Assembly: GCF_035944375.1 (NCBI RefSeq)
Contig: NZ_DASZBE010000007.1
Direction: 5' to 3' (one strand)
Source: Allobosea sp035944375
GTDB taxonomy: Bacteria; Pseudomonadota; Alphaproteobacteria; Rhizobiales; Beijerinckiaceae
Length of the DNA stretch: 64,000 bases
The translations under genes were made by a program, and so were the position numbers. Of this stretch, positions 16,028 through 24,562 are shown piece after piece (position 1 is the first letter of the stretch; the number at the start of each line of letters is the position of its first letter). The notes beneath the pieces are model-generated. The model made no database searches. It had not been told where the DNA came from and saw nothing but the letters and a program-made list of their open reading frames with translations.

Positions 16028-18019
16028 ATGTCGCTGACGAAGAAGCTCGCCACCCTGTCGATCAGCCGCTCCTTCGCGCTGATCGCAGGGCTCGCTGTCG
16101 TGATCGCCGTCGGGAGTGTCGGTTACACGCTGACCGAGGCCCGCAACGAGATGGTCGAGCTGAAGCGGCAGGAGGTGCAAAACGCCACCGACATCGCCCG
16201 CACGACGGTGGAGTTCTATCGCGACAAGGCCAAGAAGGGCGAGATTCCGGTGGCCGATGCGCAGAAGCTCGCCATCGATGCGGTCGCCGGCGCGCGCTTC
16301 GACGACGGCAATTACTTCTTCGTCTACACCTTCGACGGCGTCAGCGTCACCCATCCGCGCGCCGACATGATCGGCAAGAACCTGATGGGTCTCAAGGACC
16401 CCGCCGGTAAGCCCATCGTCCAGGAACTGCTCTCGATCGCCAAAGCCGGCGGCAAGGGCGGCTATCTCGACTTTCTCTGGGTGAAGCCCGGCGACAAGGA
16501 GCCGACCCGGAAGATCGCCTATGTCAGCGGCATCGCGGACTGGAACTGGGCCGTCGGCACGGGCCTTCACGTCCACGATGTCGATGCCAAGTTCCTCGGG
16601 CTGATGGGGGGTGTCGCCAAGGTGCTGGTGCCGCTGGGCCTGCTGATGCTCGGGCTCGTGATCGTCCTGAGCCGCCGCGCCAACGGCATGCTGACCTCGC
16701 TGTCGGGCACGATGAATGCGCTTGCCGCGGGCAATCTCCAGACCGCCATCGCGCATCAGGACAGGCCCGACGAGATCGGTTCGATGGCGCGCGCGCTCGT
16801 GGTCTTTCGAGACGCCGCCGTCGCCAAGGATGCGATGCAGGCCGACAAGGCGCGCGCGGAACAGGAGGCTGCAGAGCATCGCGACGCGGCCGACGGCCAG
16901 CGCCGCCGCAGCGAGGCCGAGCGGGCCGAGCTCTCGCGGACGCAGGAGGGCGTCGTCGCGGCGCTCGGCACCGGCCTGGAGCATCTGGCCGAGGGCGACC
17001 TGACCTATCGCATCAACGAGAATTTCGGCTCCGACTACGCCAAGCTGCGCGACGACTTCAACGCCGCGATCGGCAAGCTGCAGGAGACGATGCGGCAGAT
17101 CGCGACCAACACCGAGAGCATGAAGTCGGGCTCGATCGAGATCAGCCAGGCGGCCGACGACCTCGCCGGGCGCACCGAGCAGCAGGCGGCATCCGTCGAG
17201 GAGACCGCGACGGCGCTGGACGAGTTGACTGCGACCGTGCGGCAGACGGCGGAGAGCGCGCGCCAGGCCAACCAAGCGACGACGCAGGTCAAGGCCGAGG
17301 CCGAGCAGTCGACCGCGATCGTGCGCGACGCTGTGGTGGCGATGGGCGGCATCGAGAAGTCCGCCGAGGAGATCTCGCAGATCGTCGGCGTGATCGACGA
17401 GATCGCCTTCCAGACCAATCTGCTGGCGCTGAACGCCAGCGTCGAGGCGGCCCGCGCCGGTGACGCCGGCAAGGGCTTCGCAGTGGTGGCCTCCGAGGTG
17501 CGCGCGCTGGCCCAGCGCTCGGCGGAAGCCGCCAAGGAGATCAAGGAACTGATCGCCGCCTCCAACAGCGAGGTCGAGAAGGGCGTCGCCCTGGTCGGCC
17601 AGACCGGCAGCGCGCTGCAGCGCATGGCCCAGGAGATCACTCGCGCCACGGGCCTCGTCTCCGAGATCGCCAGCGCGGCGCAGGAGCAGGCCTCGGGTCT
17701 GCAGGAGGTCAACACGGCGGTCGGCGAGATGGACCAGTCGACCCAGCAGAACGCCGCCATGGCCGAGCAATCGACCGCCGCCGCGCATTCGCTCTCGCAG
17801 GAAGCCGACCGCCTGGCCGCACTGGTCGCGCGCTTCCAGCTCGGCGGCGACGTCGCGGGCTTGAAGGCGATGGCGCGCACGATGCAGGCGGCGGTCGCGC
17901 CGGCGCTCGCACCGCGCAAGTCCGCGCCTCCGGTCGCCCGGCCCATGGCTGCGGCCGGCGGCGGTGCGGCGCGCAAGCCCGACATGAGCGCGCATGACAA
18001 GGGGTGGGCCGAGTTTTGA
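16028..18019 (+). CDS. Methyl-accepting chemotaxis protein with Cache sensor domain
   Basis: A 663-residue chemoreceptor. A first membrane helix (about 17-37) precedes a periplasmic single-Cache-type domain (NYFFVYTFDGVSVTHP, GLKDPAGKPI, NWAVGTGLHV). A second membrane helix lies near 200-218, then HAMP and a cytoplasmic signalling domain with the conserved hairpin tip EIAFQTNLLALNASVEAARAG. I use the ATG at 16028 rather than the TTG at 16022. No CheR-docking pentapeptide is obvious at the C-terminus. The adjacent tRNA-binding protein gene overlaps its end. Confidence 0.93.
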   Translation: MSLTKKLATLSISRSFALIAGLAVVIAVGSVGYTLTEARNEMVELKRQEVQNATDIARTTVEFYRDKAKKGEIPVADAQKLAIDAVAGARFDDGNYFFVYTFDGVSVTHPRADMIGKNLMGLKDPAGKPIVQELLSIAKAGGKGGYLDFLWVKPGDKEPTRKIAYVSGIADWNWAVGTGLHVHDVDAKFLGLMGGVAKVLVPLGLLMLGLVIVLSRRANGMLTSLSGTMNALAAGNLQTAIAHQDRPDEIGSMARALVVFRDAAVAKDAMQADKARAEQEAAEHRDAADGQRRRSEAERAELSRTQEGVVAALGTGLEHLAEGDLTYRINENFGSDYAKLRDDFNAAIGKLQETMRQIATNTESMKSGSIEISQAADDLAGRTEQQAASVEETATALDELTATVRQTAESARQANQATTQVKAEAEQSTAIVRDAVVAMGGIEKSAEEISQIVGVIDEIAFQTNLLALNASVEAARAGDAGKGFAVVASEVRALAQRSAEAAKEIKELIAASNSEVEKGVALVGQTGSALQRMAQEITRATGLVSEIASAAQEQASGLQEVNTAVGEMDQSTQQNAAMAEQSTAAAHSLSQEADRLAALVARFQLGGDVAGLKAMARTMQAAVAPALAPRKSAPPVARPMAAAGGGAARKPDMSAHDKGWAEF

Positions 18020-18384
18020 GCGGCCCCTCCAACAGCGCCGCTCCGGCCGTGACGATCGGCTTCGACGATTTCCTGAAGGTCGACATCCGCGTCGGCACCA
18101 TAGTCGAGGCCGCGCCCTATCCGGAGGCGCGCAAGCCCGCGATCAAGCTGGTGATCGATTTTGGTGGCACGATCGGGCTGAAGAAATCCTCGGCGCAGAT
18201 CACGAAGCACTATGCCTGCGCGGATCTGCCGGGCCGGCAGGTTCTGGCGGTGGTCAACTTCCCGCCGCGCCAGATCGGCAAATTCATGTCCGAGGTGTTG
18301 ACGCTCGGCGTTCCGGATGCCGAAGGCGAGGTCGTGCTGATCGGGCCGGGGCTCGAGGTGCCCAAGGGCGGGCGGTTGTTCTGA
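18004..18384 (+). CDS. csaA: CsaA-like tRNA-binding domain protein
   Basis: About 122-126 residues forming a single EMAP-II-like OB-fold domain that binds tRNA, as in the C-terminal domain of MetRS and in CsaA. Family motifs are FLKVDIRVGTIVEA, SSAQITKHY, VVNFPPRQIG and SEVLTLG. CsaA also has reported chaperone and export-related roles in Bacillus. The start is either GTG at 18004 or TTG at 18016; both overlap the end of the chemoreceptor gene. Confidence 0.87.
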   Translation: MGRVLSGPSNSAAPAVTIGFDDFLKVDIRVGTIVEAAPYPEARKPAIKLVIDFGGTIGLKKSSAQITKHYACADLPGRQVLAVVNFPPRQIGKFMSEVLTLGVPDAEGEVVLIGPGLEVPKGGRLF

Positions 18385-18397
18385 CGCGCCGGCGCGT

Positions 18398-18688
18398 TCA
18401 GACGACCGATCCCGCCAGCGGCCTCACATCGATGTCCGCCTCGCGCGCCCGGACCCGGGCAAGGTCGAAAGCCATCTGCATCTTGAGCCAGAGATCGGCA
18501 CGGCTGCCGATACCCTTTTCCAGGCGCAGGGCCATTTCCGGGCTGACCGCGCTTTGGCCCTTGATCACCTTGTGCAACTGCTGGCGCGTGACGCCGAGAC
18601 CCGTCGCCGCCTGAGCCACCGTCAGGCCGCGGTCGAGCAGTTCCTCATGGAGCAGCAATCCTGGATGAGGTGGGTTCAGCATCGCCAT
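18398..18688 (-). CDS. higA: HigA-family antitoxin (XRE helix-turn-helix)
   Basis: A 96-residue antitoxin with a Cro/XRE helix-turn-helix (LTVAQAATGLGVTRQQLHKVIKG) and the N-terminal NPPHPGLLLHEEL typical of the HigA/VapI family. HigA neutralises the HigB ribonuclease and represses the operon. It follows higB by 12 bases, the toxin-first order that marks higBA loci. Confidence 0.92.
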   Translation of the reverse strand: MAMLNPPHPGLLLHEELLDRGLTVAQAATGLGVTRQQLHKVIKGQSAVSPEMALRLEKGIGSRADLWLKMQMAFDLARVRAREADIDVRPLAGSVV

Positions 18689-18700
18689 GTCGCAGCCTCG

Positions 18701-18979
18701 TCAATGATAGTCGACCAGATCGAGATCGAAGACATTCCCGTCTTCCAAGCGGAATATGATGCGCCAATTGGCGCGTATCGTCACCGACCAGAACCCTTTG
18801 AGGTCCGCGGTGAGGGGATGCAGCCGAAAACTGGGAATGTTGATTTCGTCGATCGTGCTGGCCACGTCGAGCACACCCAGAACCAAGGCGATCTTGCCTG
18901 CATGCTGCGGGTTCAAACCCCGTGGATCGTCACTCTCATAAAGGCGCTTGAGACCTTTGTGGCGAATGCTGACGATCAT
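18701..18979 (-). CDS. higB: HigB-family mRNA interferase toxin
   Basis: A 92-residue RelE-superfamily toxin of the HigB (plasmid maintenance killer) group. Recognisable segments are KGLKRLYESDDPRGLNPQHAGKI, FRLHPLTADLKGFWSVTI and NWRIIFRLEDGNVFDLDLVDYH. It would cleave mRNA on the ribosome. It is the first gene of the higBA pair. A good promoter lies so close that the transcript would start at or next to the ATG, and no ribosome-binding site is visible. Confidence 0.92.
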   Translation of the reverse strand: MIVSIRHKGLKRLYESDDPRGLNPQHAGKIALVLGVLDVASTIDEINIPSFRLHPLTADLKGFWSVTIRANWRIIFRLEDGNVFDLDLVDYH

Positions 18980-18984
18980 GACGA

Positions 18985-19013
18985 TTTGTAGTCTGTCAAT
19001 TAACAGTTGTCAA
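18985..19013 (-). promoter_or_regulatory. higBA promoter (predicted leaderless)
   Basis: On the minus strand TTGACA (19008-19013) is followed after 17 bases by TACAAA (18985-18990). The start site would fall at about 18978, on the higB ATG (18979). ATTGACA occurs twice in direct repeat here, a possible HigA operator. Confidence 0.6.
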
Positions 19014-19021
19014 TTTCGTCG

Positions 19022-20479
19022 TCACACTGGCAGCCGCACCGTCGCCCGCAAGCCCCCCAGCGGCGAATCGTTCAGCATGATGTCGCCGCCATGGGCGCGG
19101 GCGATGTCGCGCGCGATGGCCAGCCCCAGGCCCGTGCCGCCGGAATCGACGTTGCGGGCCTCGTCGAGGCGGAAGAAGGGGCGGAAGACCTCCTCCCGCT
19201 GCTCCTGCGGGATGCCGGGGCCGTCATCGTCGATCATCACGATCAAGTAGCGCGCGTCATGGGTGGCGCGGATGGCGATGCGGTCGCCATAGCGGGCGGC
19301 GTTGGAGACGAGGTTCGTCATCAGGCGGCGGAAGGCGTCGGGCCTGACCACGACCAGCGGGTCGCCGACCACGGTCAGCTCGGTCTGGTGGCCCTGGCGC
19401 TCGGCGTCCGATTTCAGCTCCTCGAGCAGGCCGCGGATGTCGGTCTCGATGGCCGTCTCGCCGGCATCGCCGCGGGCGAAGGCGAGATAATCCTCGAGCA
19501 TGCGGGCCATCTCATCGACATCCTTCTCCAGCGCCTCGATCTCGGATGAGCGCTCGAGCAGCGCCAGCGATAGCTTGAACCGGGTCAGGATGGTGCGCAG
19601 GTCGTGGCTGACGCCGTTGAGCATCGTGGTGCGTTCGCCGACCGCGCGCTCGACCCGTCGCTTCATCTCGATGAAGGCGTTGCCGGCGCGGCGGACCTCG
19701 CGGGCGCCGCGCGGGCGGAACTCGGCGTCGCGGCCCTTGCCGAAGGCTTCCGCCGCATCGGCGAGCTTGAGGATCGGGCGGATCTGGTTGCGCAGGAACA
19801 GCACCGCGATGGTCAGCAGGATCAGCGAGGTGCCGAGCATCCAGAGCAGGAAGATGTGGCTGTTGCTGGCGTAGGCGGAGTTGCGCCGCGTCAGGATGCG
19901 CATCACGTCCTTGTCGAGCTTGATGCGGATCTCGATCAGGCTGGAGCGGCCGACCGTGTCGAGCCAGAAGGGGCGGGCGACCTGCTGGGCGAGCTCGGCC
20001 GAGAGCGCGCTGTCGAGCAGCGAGAAGAAGGGGCGGGGTCCCGGCGGCGGCAGATCGGAATCGGGGATGATGTCGATGTCCATGCCCAGCCGCTCGGCCG
20101 CGATGCGCGAGAGCACGCTGGTGTCGGCATCCTGCGGATAGCTCTCATAGACGTCGATCATCGCGGCGATGTCGGCCGAGACGGCCGAGGACAGGCGCTG
20201 CGTCACGGTCTGCCAGTGCCGCTCCATGAAGACATAGGCGATGACCGACTGCAGCAGCACGACGGGGGCGATGACGATGACGAGCGCGCGCGGATAGAGC
20301 CCCTTGGGCATGTAGCGGGCGATGGCGTGAAGCGGCCTGCCGGCGATCTTGAGCCAGGGTTTCAGCTGGTTGTTGGCGCCGGTCCGCGCGCGCGCGATCG
20401 CCGTTCCCAGGCGCGCCCAGCCCGCTGCGATGAATTGCGCCACGCCCCTGCGACGCCTGCCGGGCTGGACGGGCGTCAC
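19022..20479 (-). CDS. Membrane sensor histidine kinase (EnvZ-type)
   Basis: A 485-residue sensor kinase with a long cytoplasmic N-terminus, a membrane helix (about 66-86), a periplasmic domain of about 130 residues, a second helix (about 220-240), HAMP, a HisKA dimerisation domain with H-box NGVSHDLRT, and an ATPase domain (NLVSNAARY, DDGPGIP, GTGLGLAI). It overlaps the upstream response regulator gene by 4 bases, so the two form a pair. As I recall, a marR-ompR-envZ run next to ilvE is found in other Rhizobiales. Confidence 0.92.
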   Translation of the reverse strand: MTPVQPGRRRRGVAQFIAAGWARLGTAIARARTGANNQLKPWLKIAGRPLHAIARYMPKGLYPRALVIVIAPVVLLQSVIAYVFMERHWQTVTQRLSSAVSADIAAMIDVYESYPQDADTSVLSRIAAERLGMDIDIIPDSDLPPPGPRPFFSLLDSALSAELAQQVARPFWLDTVGRSSLIEIRIKLDKDVMRILTRRNSAYASNSHIFLLWMLGTSLILLTIAVLFLRNQIRPILKLADAAEAFGKGRDAEFRPRGAREVRRAGNAFIEMKRRVERAVGERTTMLNGVSHDLRTILTRFKLSLALLERSSEIEALEKDVDEMARMLEDYLAFARGDAGETAIETDIRGLLEELKSDAERQGHQTELTVVGDPLVVVRPDAFRRLMTNLVSNAARYGDRIAIRATHDARYLIVMIDDDGPGIPQEQREEVFRPFFRLDEARNVDSGGTGLGLAIARDIARAHGGDIMLNDSPLGGLRATVRLPV

Positions 20480-21201
20480 GTCCGGTCGGTCACGAGGCGA
20501 TAGCCGACGCCGCGCACGGTCTGGAGATAGAGCGGATCGGCCGGGTCCCGCTCGATCTTGCGGCGAAGCCGGTTCATCTGGACGTCGACGGTGCGGTCGT
20601 TGGCGGCGGTGCCCTGGGCGGCGAGTTCCTCGCGGGGCACGACCTCGCCGGCGCGCTCTGCCAGGGCGGTCAGGATCTCGCGCTCGCGCTCGGTCAGGCG
20701 GACGGGCTCCTCGCCCTTGCGCAGTTCGCCGCGGGAAAGCCCGTAGAGGAAGGGCCCGAAGCGGACGAAATCGAGCCTGGCCGCCTGCGCCGGCTCGGTG
20801 GCCATGGTGCGCTTGAGGATGTTGCCGAGGCGCAGCAGCAGTTCGCGCGGCTCGAAGGGCTTGGCGAGGTAGTCGTCGACGCCAATCTCGAGGCCGTTGA
20901 TGCGGTCCTTGCCGTCGGCGCGGGCGGTCAGCATCAGGATCGGCACGGCCGAGTCGGTGCGGAACCGGCGGGCGAAGTCGAAGCCGTTCTCGCCGGGCAT
21001 CATGATGTCGAGGACGATGGCGTCGAAGACCAGCCGCGCCAGCCGCTGGTCGGCCTCGGCGGCGTTGGCCGCGGTCGTGACGCGGTAGCCGTTGTCGCCG
21101 AGGAAGCGCGCCAGCAGGTCGCGCAGACGGCGGTCGTCATCGACCACGAGGATGTGGGGGGCCTCGTCGGGGAGGGGCTTTCGCGCCGGCTGTGCGGCCA
21201 T
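20476..21201 (-). CDS. OmpR-family response regulator
   Basis: A 241-residue regulator with an N-terminal receiver (HILVVDDDRRLRD, phospho-acceptor D in DAIVLDIMMPGENG, conserved lysine in LAKPFEP) and a C-terminal winged-helix domain (TEREREILTAL to DVQMNRLRRKIE). I chose the ATG at 21201 because the upstream extension overlaps the MarR gene. It is the cognate partner of the kinase that overlaps its 3' end. Confidence 0.93.
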   Translation of the reverse strand: MAAQPARKPLPDEAPHILVVDDDRRLRDLLARFLGDNGYRVTTAANAAEADQRLARLVFDAIVLDIMMPGENGFDFARRFRTDSAVPILMLTARADGKDRINGLEIGVDDYLAKPFEPRELLLRLGNILKRTMATEPAQAARLDFVRFGPFLYGLSRGELRKGEEPVRLTEREREILTALAERAGEVVPREELAAQGTAANDRTVDVQMNRLRRKIERDPADPLYLQTVRGVGYRLVTDRT

Positions 21202-21251
21202 GTCTTGTCCGCCTTGATCTTCTCTTGCGCCCTGGGCTGACGCCGCAGGCC

Positions 21252-21758
21252 TCACCGCGGCGCGGCGAGGAAGCCCTGCACCTTGTGGCGTTCGGAGGGA
21301 TCGATCAACCCCGCGAGGTAGAGGGCCACCGTCTCGGCCGCCTCCGGCGCGAGATCGGCGAGTGCCGCCTGGATGCGCTGGGCTTGCAGCCTGACCAGCC
21401 TTAAGGCGAGATCCTGCCCCGCGGCCGTGGCATGGAGATGACGCTGGCGCTTGTCCTGCACGCCCGTGCGCTGCTCGACGAAGCCGGTCTCGACCAGCTC
21501 TTTCAGGACGCGGTTGAGGCTCTGCTTGGTGATCTTCAGGATGTCGAGCAGTTCGGCAATGGTCAGGCCCGGCCGGCGCAGGACGAAATGCAGCACGCGG
21601 TGATGCGCCCGGCCGAAGCCGTATTCGGCGAGGATCAGGTCGGGGCCGCCGACGAAGTCGCGATAGGCGAAGAAGAGCAGTTCGATCAGGTCATAGGGGA
21701 CCGTCGCATCCGGTGCGGGAGCGGCGGCGGGCGTGGACCGGGCCTGCGTCTGCGGCAT
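21252..21758 (-). CDS. MarR family transcriptional regulator
   Basis: A 168-residue winged-helix regulator. The recognition region is LTIAELLDILKITKQSLNRVLKELVE with a wing at QRTGVQDKRQRHLHAT. MarR proteins bind palindromes as dimers. A perfect 7-bp inverted repeat lies 18 bases upstream of its ATG, in the gap shared with ilvE, and suggests autoregulation. It is followed by the OmpR/EnvZ-type pair on the same strand. Confidence 0.9.
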   Translation of the reverse strand: MPQTQARSTPAAAPAPDATVPYDLIELLFFAYRDFVGGPDLILAEYGFGRAHHRVLHFVLRRPGLTIAELLDILKITKQSLNRVLKELVETGFVEQRTGVQDKRQRHLHATAAGQDLALRLVRLQAQRIQAALADLAPEAAETVALYLAGLIDPSERHKVQGFLAAPR

Positions 21759-21776
21759 CGAATCCGTCCTGCGAAT

Positions 21777-21797
21777 TATGTCAGTGATGTTGACATA
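21777..21797. promoter_or_regulatory. Candidate MarR operator between marR and ilvE
   Basis: TATGTCA and TGACATA form a perfect 7-bp inverted repeat around a 7-base spacer, 18 bases before the MarR gene and 163 bases before ilvE. A further half-site, TATGTC, occurs near 21841. Position and symmetry fit an autoregulatory MarR site. Confidence 0.65.
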
Positions 21798-21959
21798 TCT
21801 CAGACGGAAGATTACCGGTCAAGCGCGCCTGACGACGGAATATGTCGCAAGACGATGTTGCAGCGCAGTATCATTCCGGTCTGCGCCCCGGCCCGCCATG
21901 GTGACGGTGCTCGGGTGCCAACGGATCAACCGGACCGGACGTGCCAAGAGGAGCACCCC

Positions 21960-22847
21960 ATGTCAGTCATTCCTTTCGACCAGCGCGACGGAGTCATCTG
22001 GTTCGACGGCAAGCTCGTGCCGTGGAAGGACGCGAAGATCCACGTACTGACCCATGGGCTGCATTACGGCTCCTGCGTGTTCGAGGGCGAGCGCGCCTAT
22101 GACGGCGTGATCTACAAGGGCACCGAGCACTCGCAGCGCTTCCACAAGTCGGCCGAGATCATGGATTTCACGATTCCCTGGTCGGTCGCCGAACTCGACG
22201 CCGCCAAGGAACTCTGCCTGAAGGAGAACGGGCTGAAGGACGCCTATCTCCGCCCGGTCGCCTGGCGCGGCTCGGAGATGATGGCGGTCTCCGGCATCAA
22301 CAACACGATCCACACCGCCATCGCGGTCTGGGAGTGGCCGAGCATGTTCGACATGGCGCAGAAGCTGAAGGGCGTGCGCCTCGACGTCGCCGCCTATCGC
22401 CGGCCGGACCCGGCCTGCGCGCCGGTCCATGCCAAGGCGGCCGGGCTCTACATGATCTGCTCGCTGTCGAAGCACAAGGCGGAGCGCGCCGGCTATGCCG
22501 ATGCGATGATGCTGGACTGGGAAGGCAATGTCGCCGAATGCACCGGCGCCAATATCTTCTTCATCAAGGACGGCGTGATCCACACCCCGCTGGCCGACCG
22601 CTTCCTGAACGGTATCACCCGCCAGTCGGTGATCGATCTCTGCCGCCAGCGCGGCTTCGAGGTGGTCGAGCGGCGCATCCGGCCGGAGGAGCTGGAAGGC
22701 TTCAGCGAGTGCTTCATCACCGGCTCGGCGGCCGAGGTGACGCTGGTCTCGGAGATCGGCCCCTACTCCTTCCTCACCGGCAATATGGGCAAGGTGATCA
22801 TGGAGGACTACTCCGACGCCGTGCGGCCGAAGTCGAAGGCAGCCTGA
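21960..22847 (+). CDS. ilvE: Branched-chain amino acid aminotransferase
   Basis: A 295-residue class IV PLP aminotransferase that interconverts leucine, isoleucine and valine with their 2-oxoacids. K159 in HAKAAGLY is the expected PLP lysine. THGLHYGSCVFEGERAY near 31-47 and the AECTGANIFFIKDG segment are class IV signatures. The ATG at 21960 fits the family start; the long upstream open frame does not. It is divergent from the MarR-OmpR-EnvZ run. Confidence 0.92.
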   Translation: MSVIPFDQRDGVIWFDGKLVPWKDAKIHVLTHGLHYGSCVFEGERAYDGVIYKGTEHSQRFHKSAEIMDFTIPWSVAELDAAKELCLKENGLKDAYLRPVAWRGSEMMAVSGINNTIHTAIAVWEWPSMFDMAQKLKGVRLDVAAYRRPDPACAPVHAKAAGLYMICSLSKHKAERAGYADAMMLDWEGNVAECTGANIFFIKDGVIHTPLADRFLNGITRQSVIDLCRQRGFEVVERRIRPEELEGFSECFITGSAAEVTLVSEIGPYSFLTGNMGKVIMEDYSDAVRPKSKAA

Positions 22848-22860
22848 GCACAAGCCGTTA

Positions 22861-22881
22861 TGCCCGGGCTCGATCCGGGCA
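22861..22881. repeat. REP-like palindrome between convergent genes
   Basis: TGCCCGG and CCGGGCA flank a 7-base loop. It lies in the 43-base gap between the stops of ilvE and the DUF1176 gene, so it may act as a bidirectional transcription stop. There is no T-run. Confidence 0.65.
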
Positions 22882-22890
22882 TGACGGCCG

Positions 22891-23976
22891 CTAATTGGCG
22901 GGGCTGTTCTTGCTCCGGAACAGCGTGATCCAGTCATCGCCGGGGATAAGGCGGCATTCGCTCATCTCGCTCATCCGGAGGACGGCGAAGCCCTTGCCGT
23001 CCCAGCCATAGGCGCCCGAGCGGCCGCAATCGCCGATGCCGCGGGCTCTGGCGTAGAAGCTGACATGCCCCGTCTTCGGATCGAAATCGGCATTGATCAA
23101 TTCGTTGGCCGGATTGCCGCCCGCGCCCTGGAAGGGCGCCGGCCTCGCCCGCGCGACGTCTCGTCCGCCGACCAGCCAGAACTGACTCGCGACGTTATAG
23201 GCACCGCGCGAACAGGCGATGGCGACGAGCCTTACCGCGTCGTCCAGAGCCCAGGCGCCGTCGCTGCCGGTGAAGCCGTCCGGCATGTCCTCGCAGGTAT
23301 CGGGCTCGCGACGGTTGACCTCGGCCCGCATCGCCTTGGTCAGGGCCGCTGCTTCCGCCTTTGAGAGCGGTTTGCCCGAGGCCGGCTTGCCGGCGATGAC
23401 CGGCAGAGTCGGGGCGGGCGGTGCGGTGCCGGTCGTGCCCTTGCGGATCAGGGCGCCCGGCGTGTTGAGCCGGCCCTGCCGCTCGTCGATCCAGAGCATG
23501 GCGGCGACCGAGCCCGCGAGGGAGACCTTGAAGCTCGCCGCCTCGATCTGCGCCGTCAGGGTGGTCGCCTTGCGCGCCGCCGCGATCAGGGCCTCGGCCT
23601 CCGCGGGCGGGATCGTGATCTCGGCGACCTCGCCGTCGACGCTGGTCGCCTGAAGCGGCCTGCCGGCGGCGGGGAAGGGCGCCCCATCTAGGGCCAGCGC
23701 AATGGTGAAGCTCGGCTTCAGTTTCTGCGCCCGCAGCTTCAGCGCCAGGGTCGGGGCGCCCTCGGGGCCGGCCGGGCGGTCGAGCCGCAGGAAGGCGATC
23801 TCGTCGTCGGTCTCGTTGGGCAACGACAGCGCCGTGCAGGATTTCGTGTTGTCGCAACCCGAGATCCAGTCGCGGAAGGTCTTGATCGGGCCGATCTGCG
23901 CCTGGGCCGGCGTTGCTAGGACGAGCATGAGCCCGAGCGCGGCCAGCGCGCCGTTACTCCCAGCGCCGCGCCGCAT
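22891..23976 (-). CDS. DUF1176 domain-containing exported protein
   Basis: A 361-residue protein with a signal peptide (ALAALGLMLVLATPAQAQ) and a body matching DUF1176: DWISGCDNTKSCTALSLP near the N-terminus, and CEDMPDGFTG and AYGWDGKGFAVLRMSEMSECR at the C-terminus. Several paired cysteines fit a periplasmic protein. I chose the ATG at 23976; the start overlaps the end of moaE by 23 bases. Function is unknown. Confidence 0.85.
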   Translation of the reverse strand: MRRGAGSNGALAALGLMLVLATPAQAQIGPIKTFRDWISGCDNTKSCTALSLPNETDDEIAFLRLDRPAGPEGAPTLALKLRAQKLKPSFTIALALDGAPFPAAGRPLQATSVDGEVAEITIPPAEAEALIAAARKATTLTAQIEAASFKVSLAGSVAAMLWIDERQGRLNTPGALIRKGTTGTAPPAPTLPVIAGKPASGKPLSKAEAAALTKAMRAEVNRREPDTCEDMPDGFTGSDGAWALDDAVRLVAIACSRGAYNVASQFWLVGGRDVARARPAPFQGAGGNPANELINADFDPKTGHVSFYARARGIGDCGRSGAYGWDGKGFAVLRMSEMSECRLIPGDDWITLFRSKNSPAN

Positions 23977-24409
23977 CGTCGTCCTCCCCCTTCGCCTCGA
24001 CCCAGCCGCCCGTCGTGCCGTCGGCGAGATGCTCGCGCTTCCAGAACGGGGCACGGGTCTTGAGGTAGTCCATCATGAAATCGGCGGCTTCAAAAGCGGC
24101 GCGGCGATGGGCTGAAGTGGCGATCACCAGCACGATCTGCTCGCCCGGCGCGACGCGGCCGTAGCGGTGGATCGCGAGAAGACCGAGCAGCGGCCAGCGC
24201 GCAGTGGCCTCGTCGGCGACGCGGGCGATCTCGGCCTCGGCCATGCCGGGATAATGTTCGAGTTCGAGCGCCGCCAGCGTTCCGCCCTCGTCGCGGCAGA
24301 GGCCGGTGAAGCTGACGACGGCGCCGATGTCGCGCCGGCCGGCCGAAAGCGCTGCAATCTCGGCCGCGAGGTCGAAATCCTCCCGCTGGATGCGGATCGT
24401 CGGGGTCAT
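23954..24409 (-). CDS. moaE: Molybdopterin synthase catalytic subunit MoaE
   Basis: A 151-residue MoaE, which with thiocarboxylated MoaD converts cyclic pyranopterin phosphate to molybdopterin. Family motifs are GAVVSFTGLCRDE, HYPGMAEAEI, IHRYGRV and DYLKTRAPFWKRE, the last holding active-site lysines K117 and K124. It is downstream of moaD, but a large inverted repeat of about 130 bases sits between them. The ATG at 24409 fits the family start. Confidence 0.95.
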   Translation of the reverse strand: MTPTIRIQREDFDLAAEIAALSAGRRDIGAVVSFTGLCRDEGGTLAALELEHYPGMAEAEIARVADEATARWPLLGLLAIHRYGRVAPGEQIVLVIATSAHRRAAFEAADFMMDYLKTRAPFWKREHLADGTTGGWVEAKGEDDDAARRWE

Positions 24410-24417
24410 GCCGGCCT

Positions 24418-24549
24418 CTGTCTTTCCGGGGCCAGGCGCAGCGCGGAACCCGGAACCCCTGACCGGGTGAGCCATGAAGGCGCCATGTCACGGGTTGAGC
24501 CCGGTCGTGGGTTCCGGGTTCGCGCCTTCGGCACGCCCCGGAATGACAG
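24418..24549. repeat. Large imperfect inverted repeat between moaD and moaE
   Basis: The outer arms CTGTCTTTCCGGGG (24418-24431) and CCCCGGAATGACAG (24536-24549) differ at one pair. Inner arms at 24441-24458 and 24509-24525 also match with one base extra. The whole could form a long hairpin in the mRNA, with an unpaired centre of about 50 bases. It belongs to the window's REP-like elements by its terminal GACAG/GTCAT-type ends, but is larger. Confidence 0.75.
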
Positions 24550-24562
24550 GGGGGCCGTCATC

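Noticed and set aside
15977..17995. 672-codon open frame on the minus strand, opposite the chemoreceptor gene
   Set aside because: It is the mirror of the chemoreceptor frame: rich in R, G, D and H with no family pattern. Long antisense frames are expected at this GC content.
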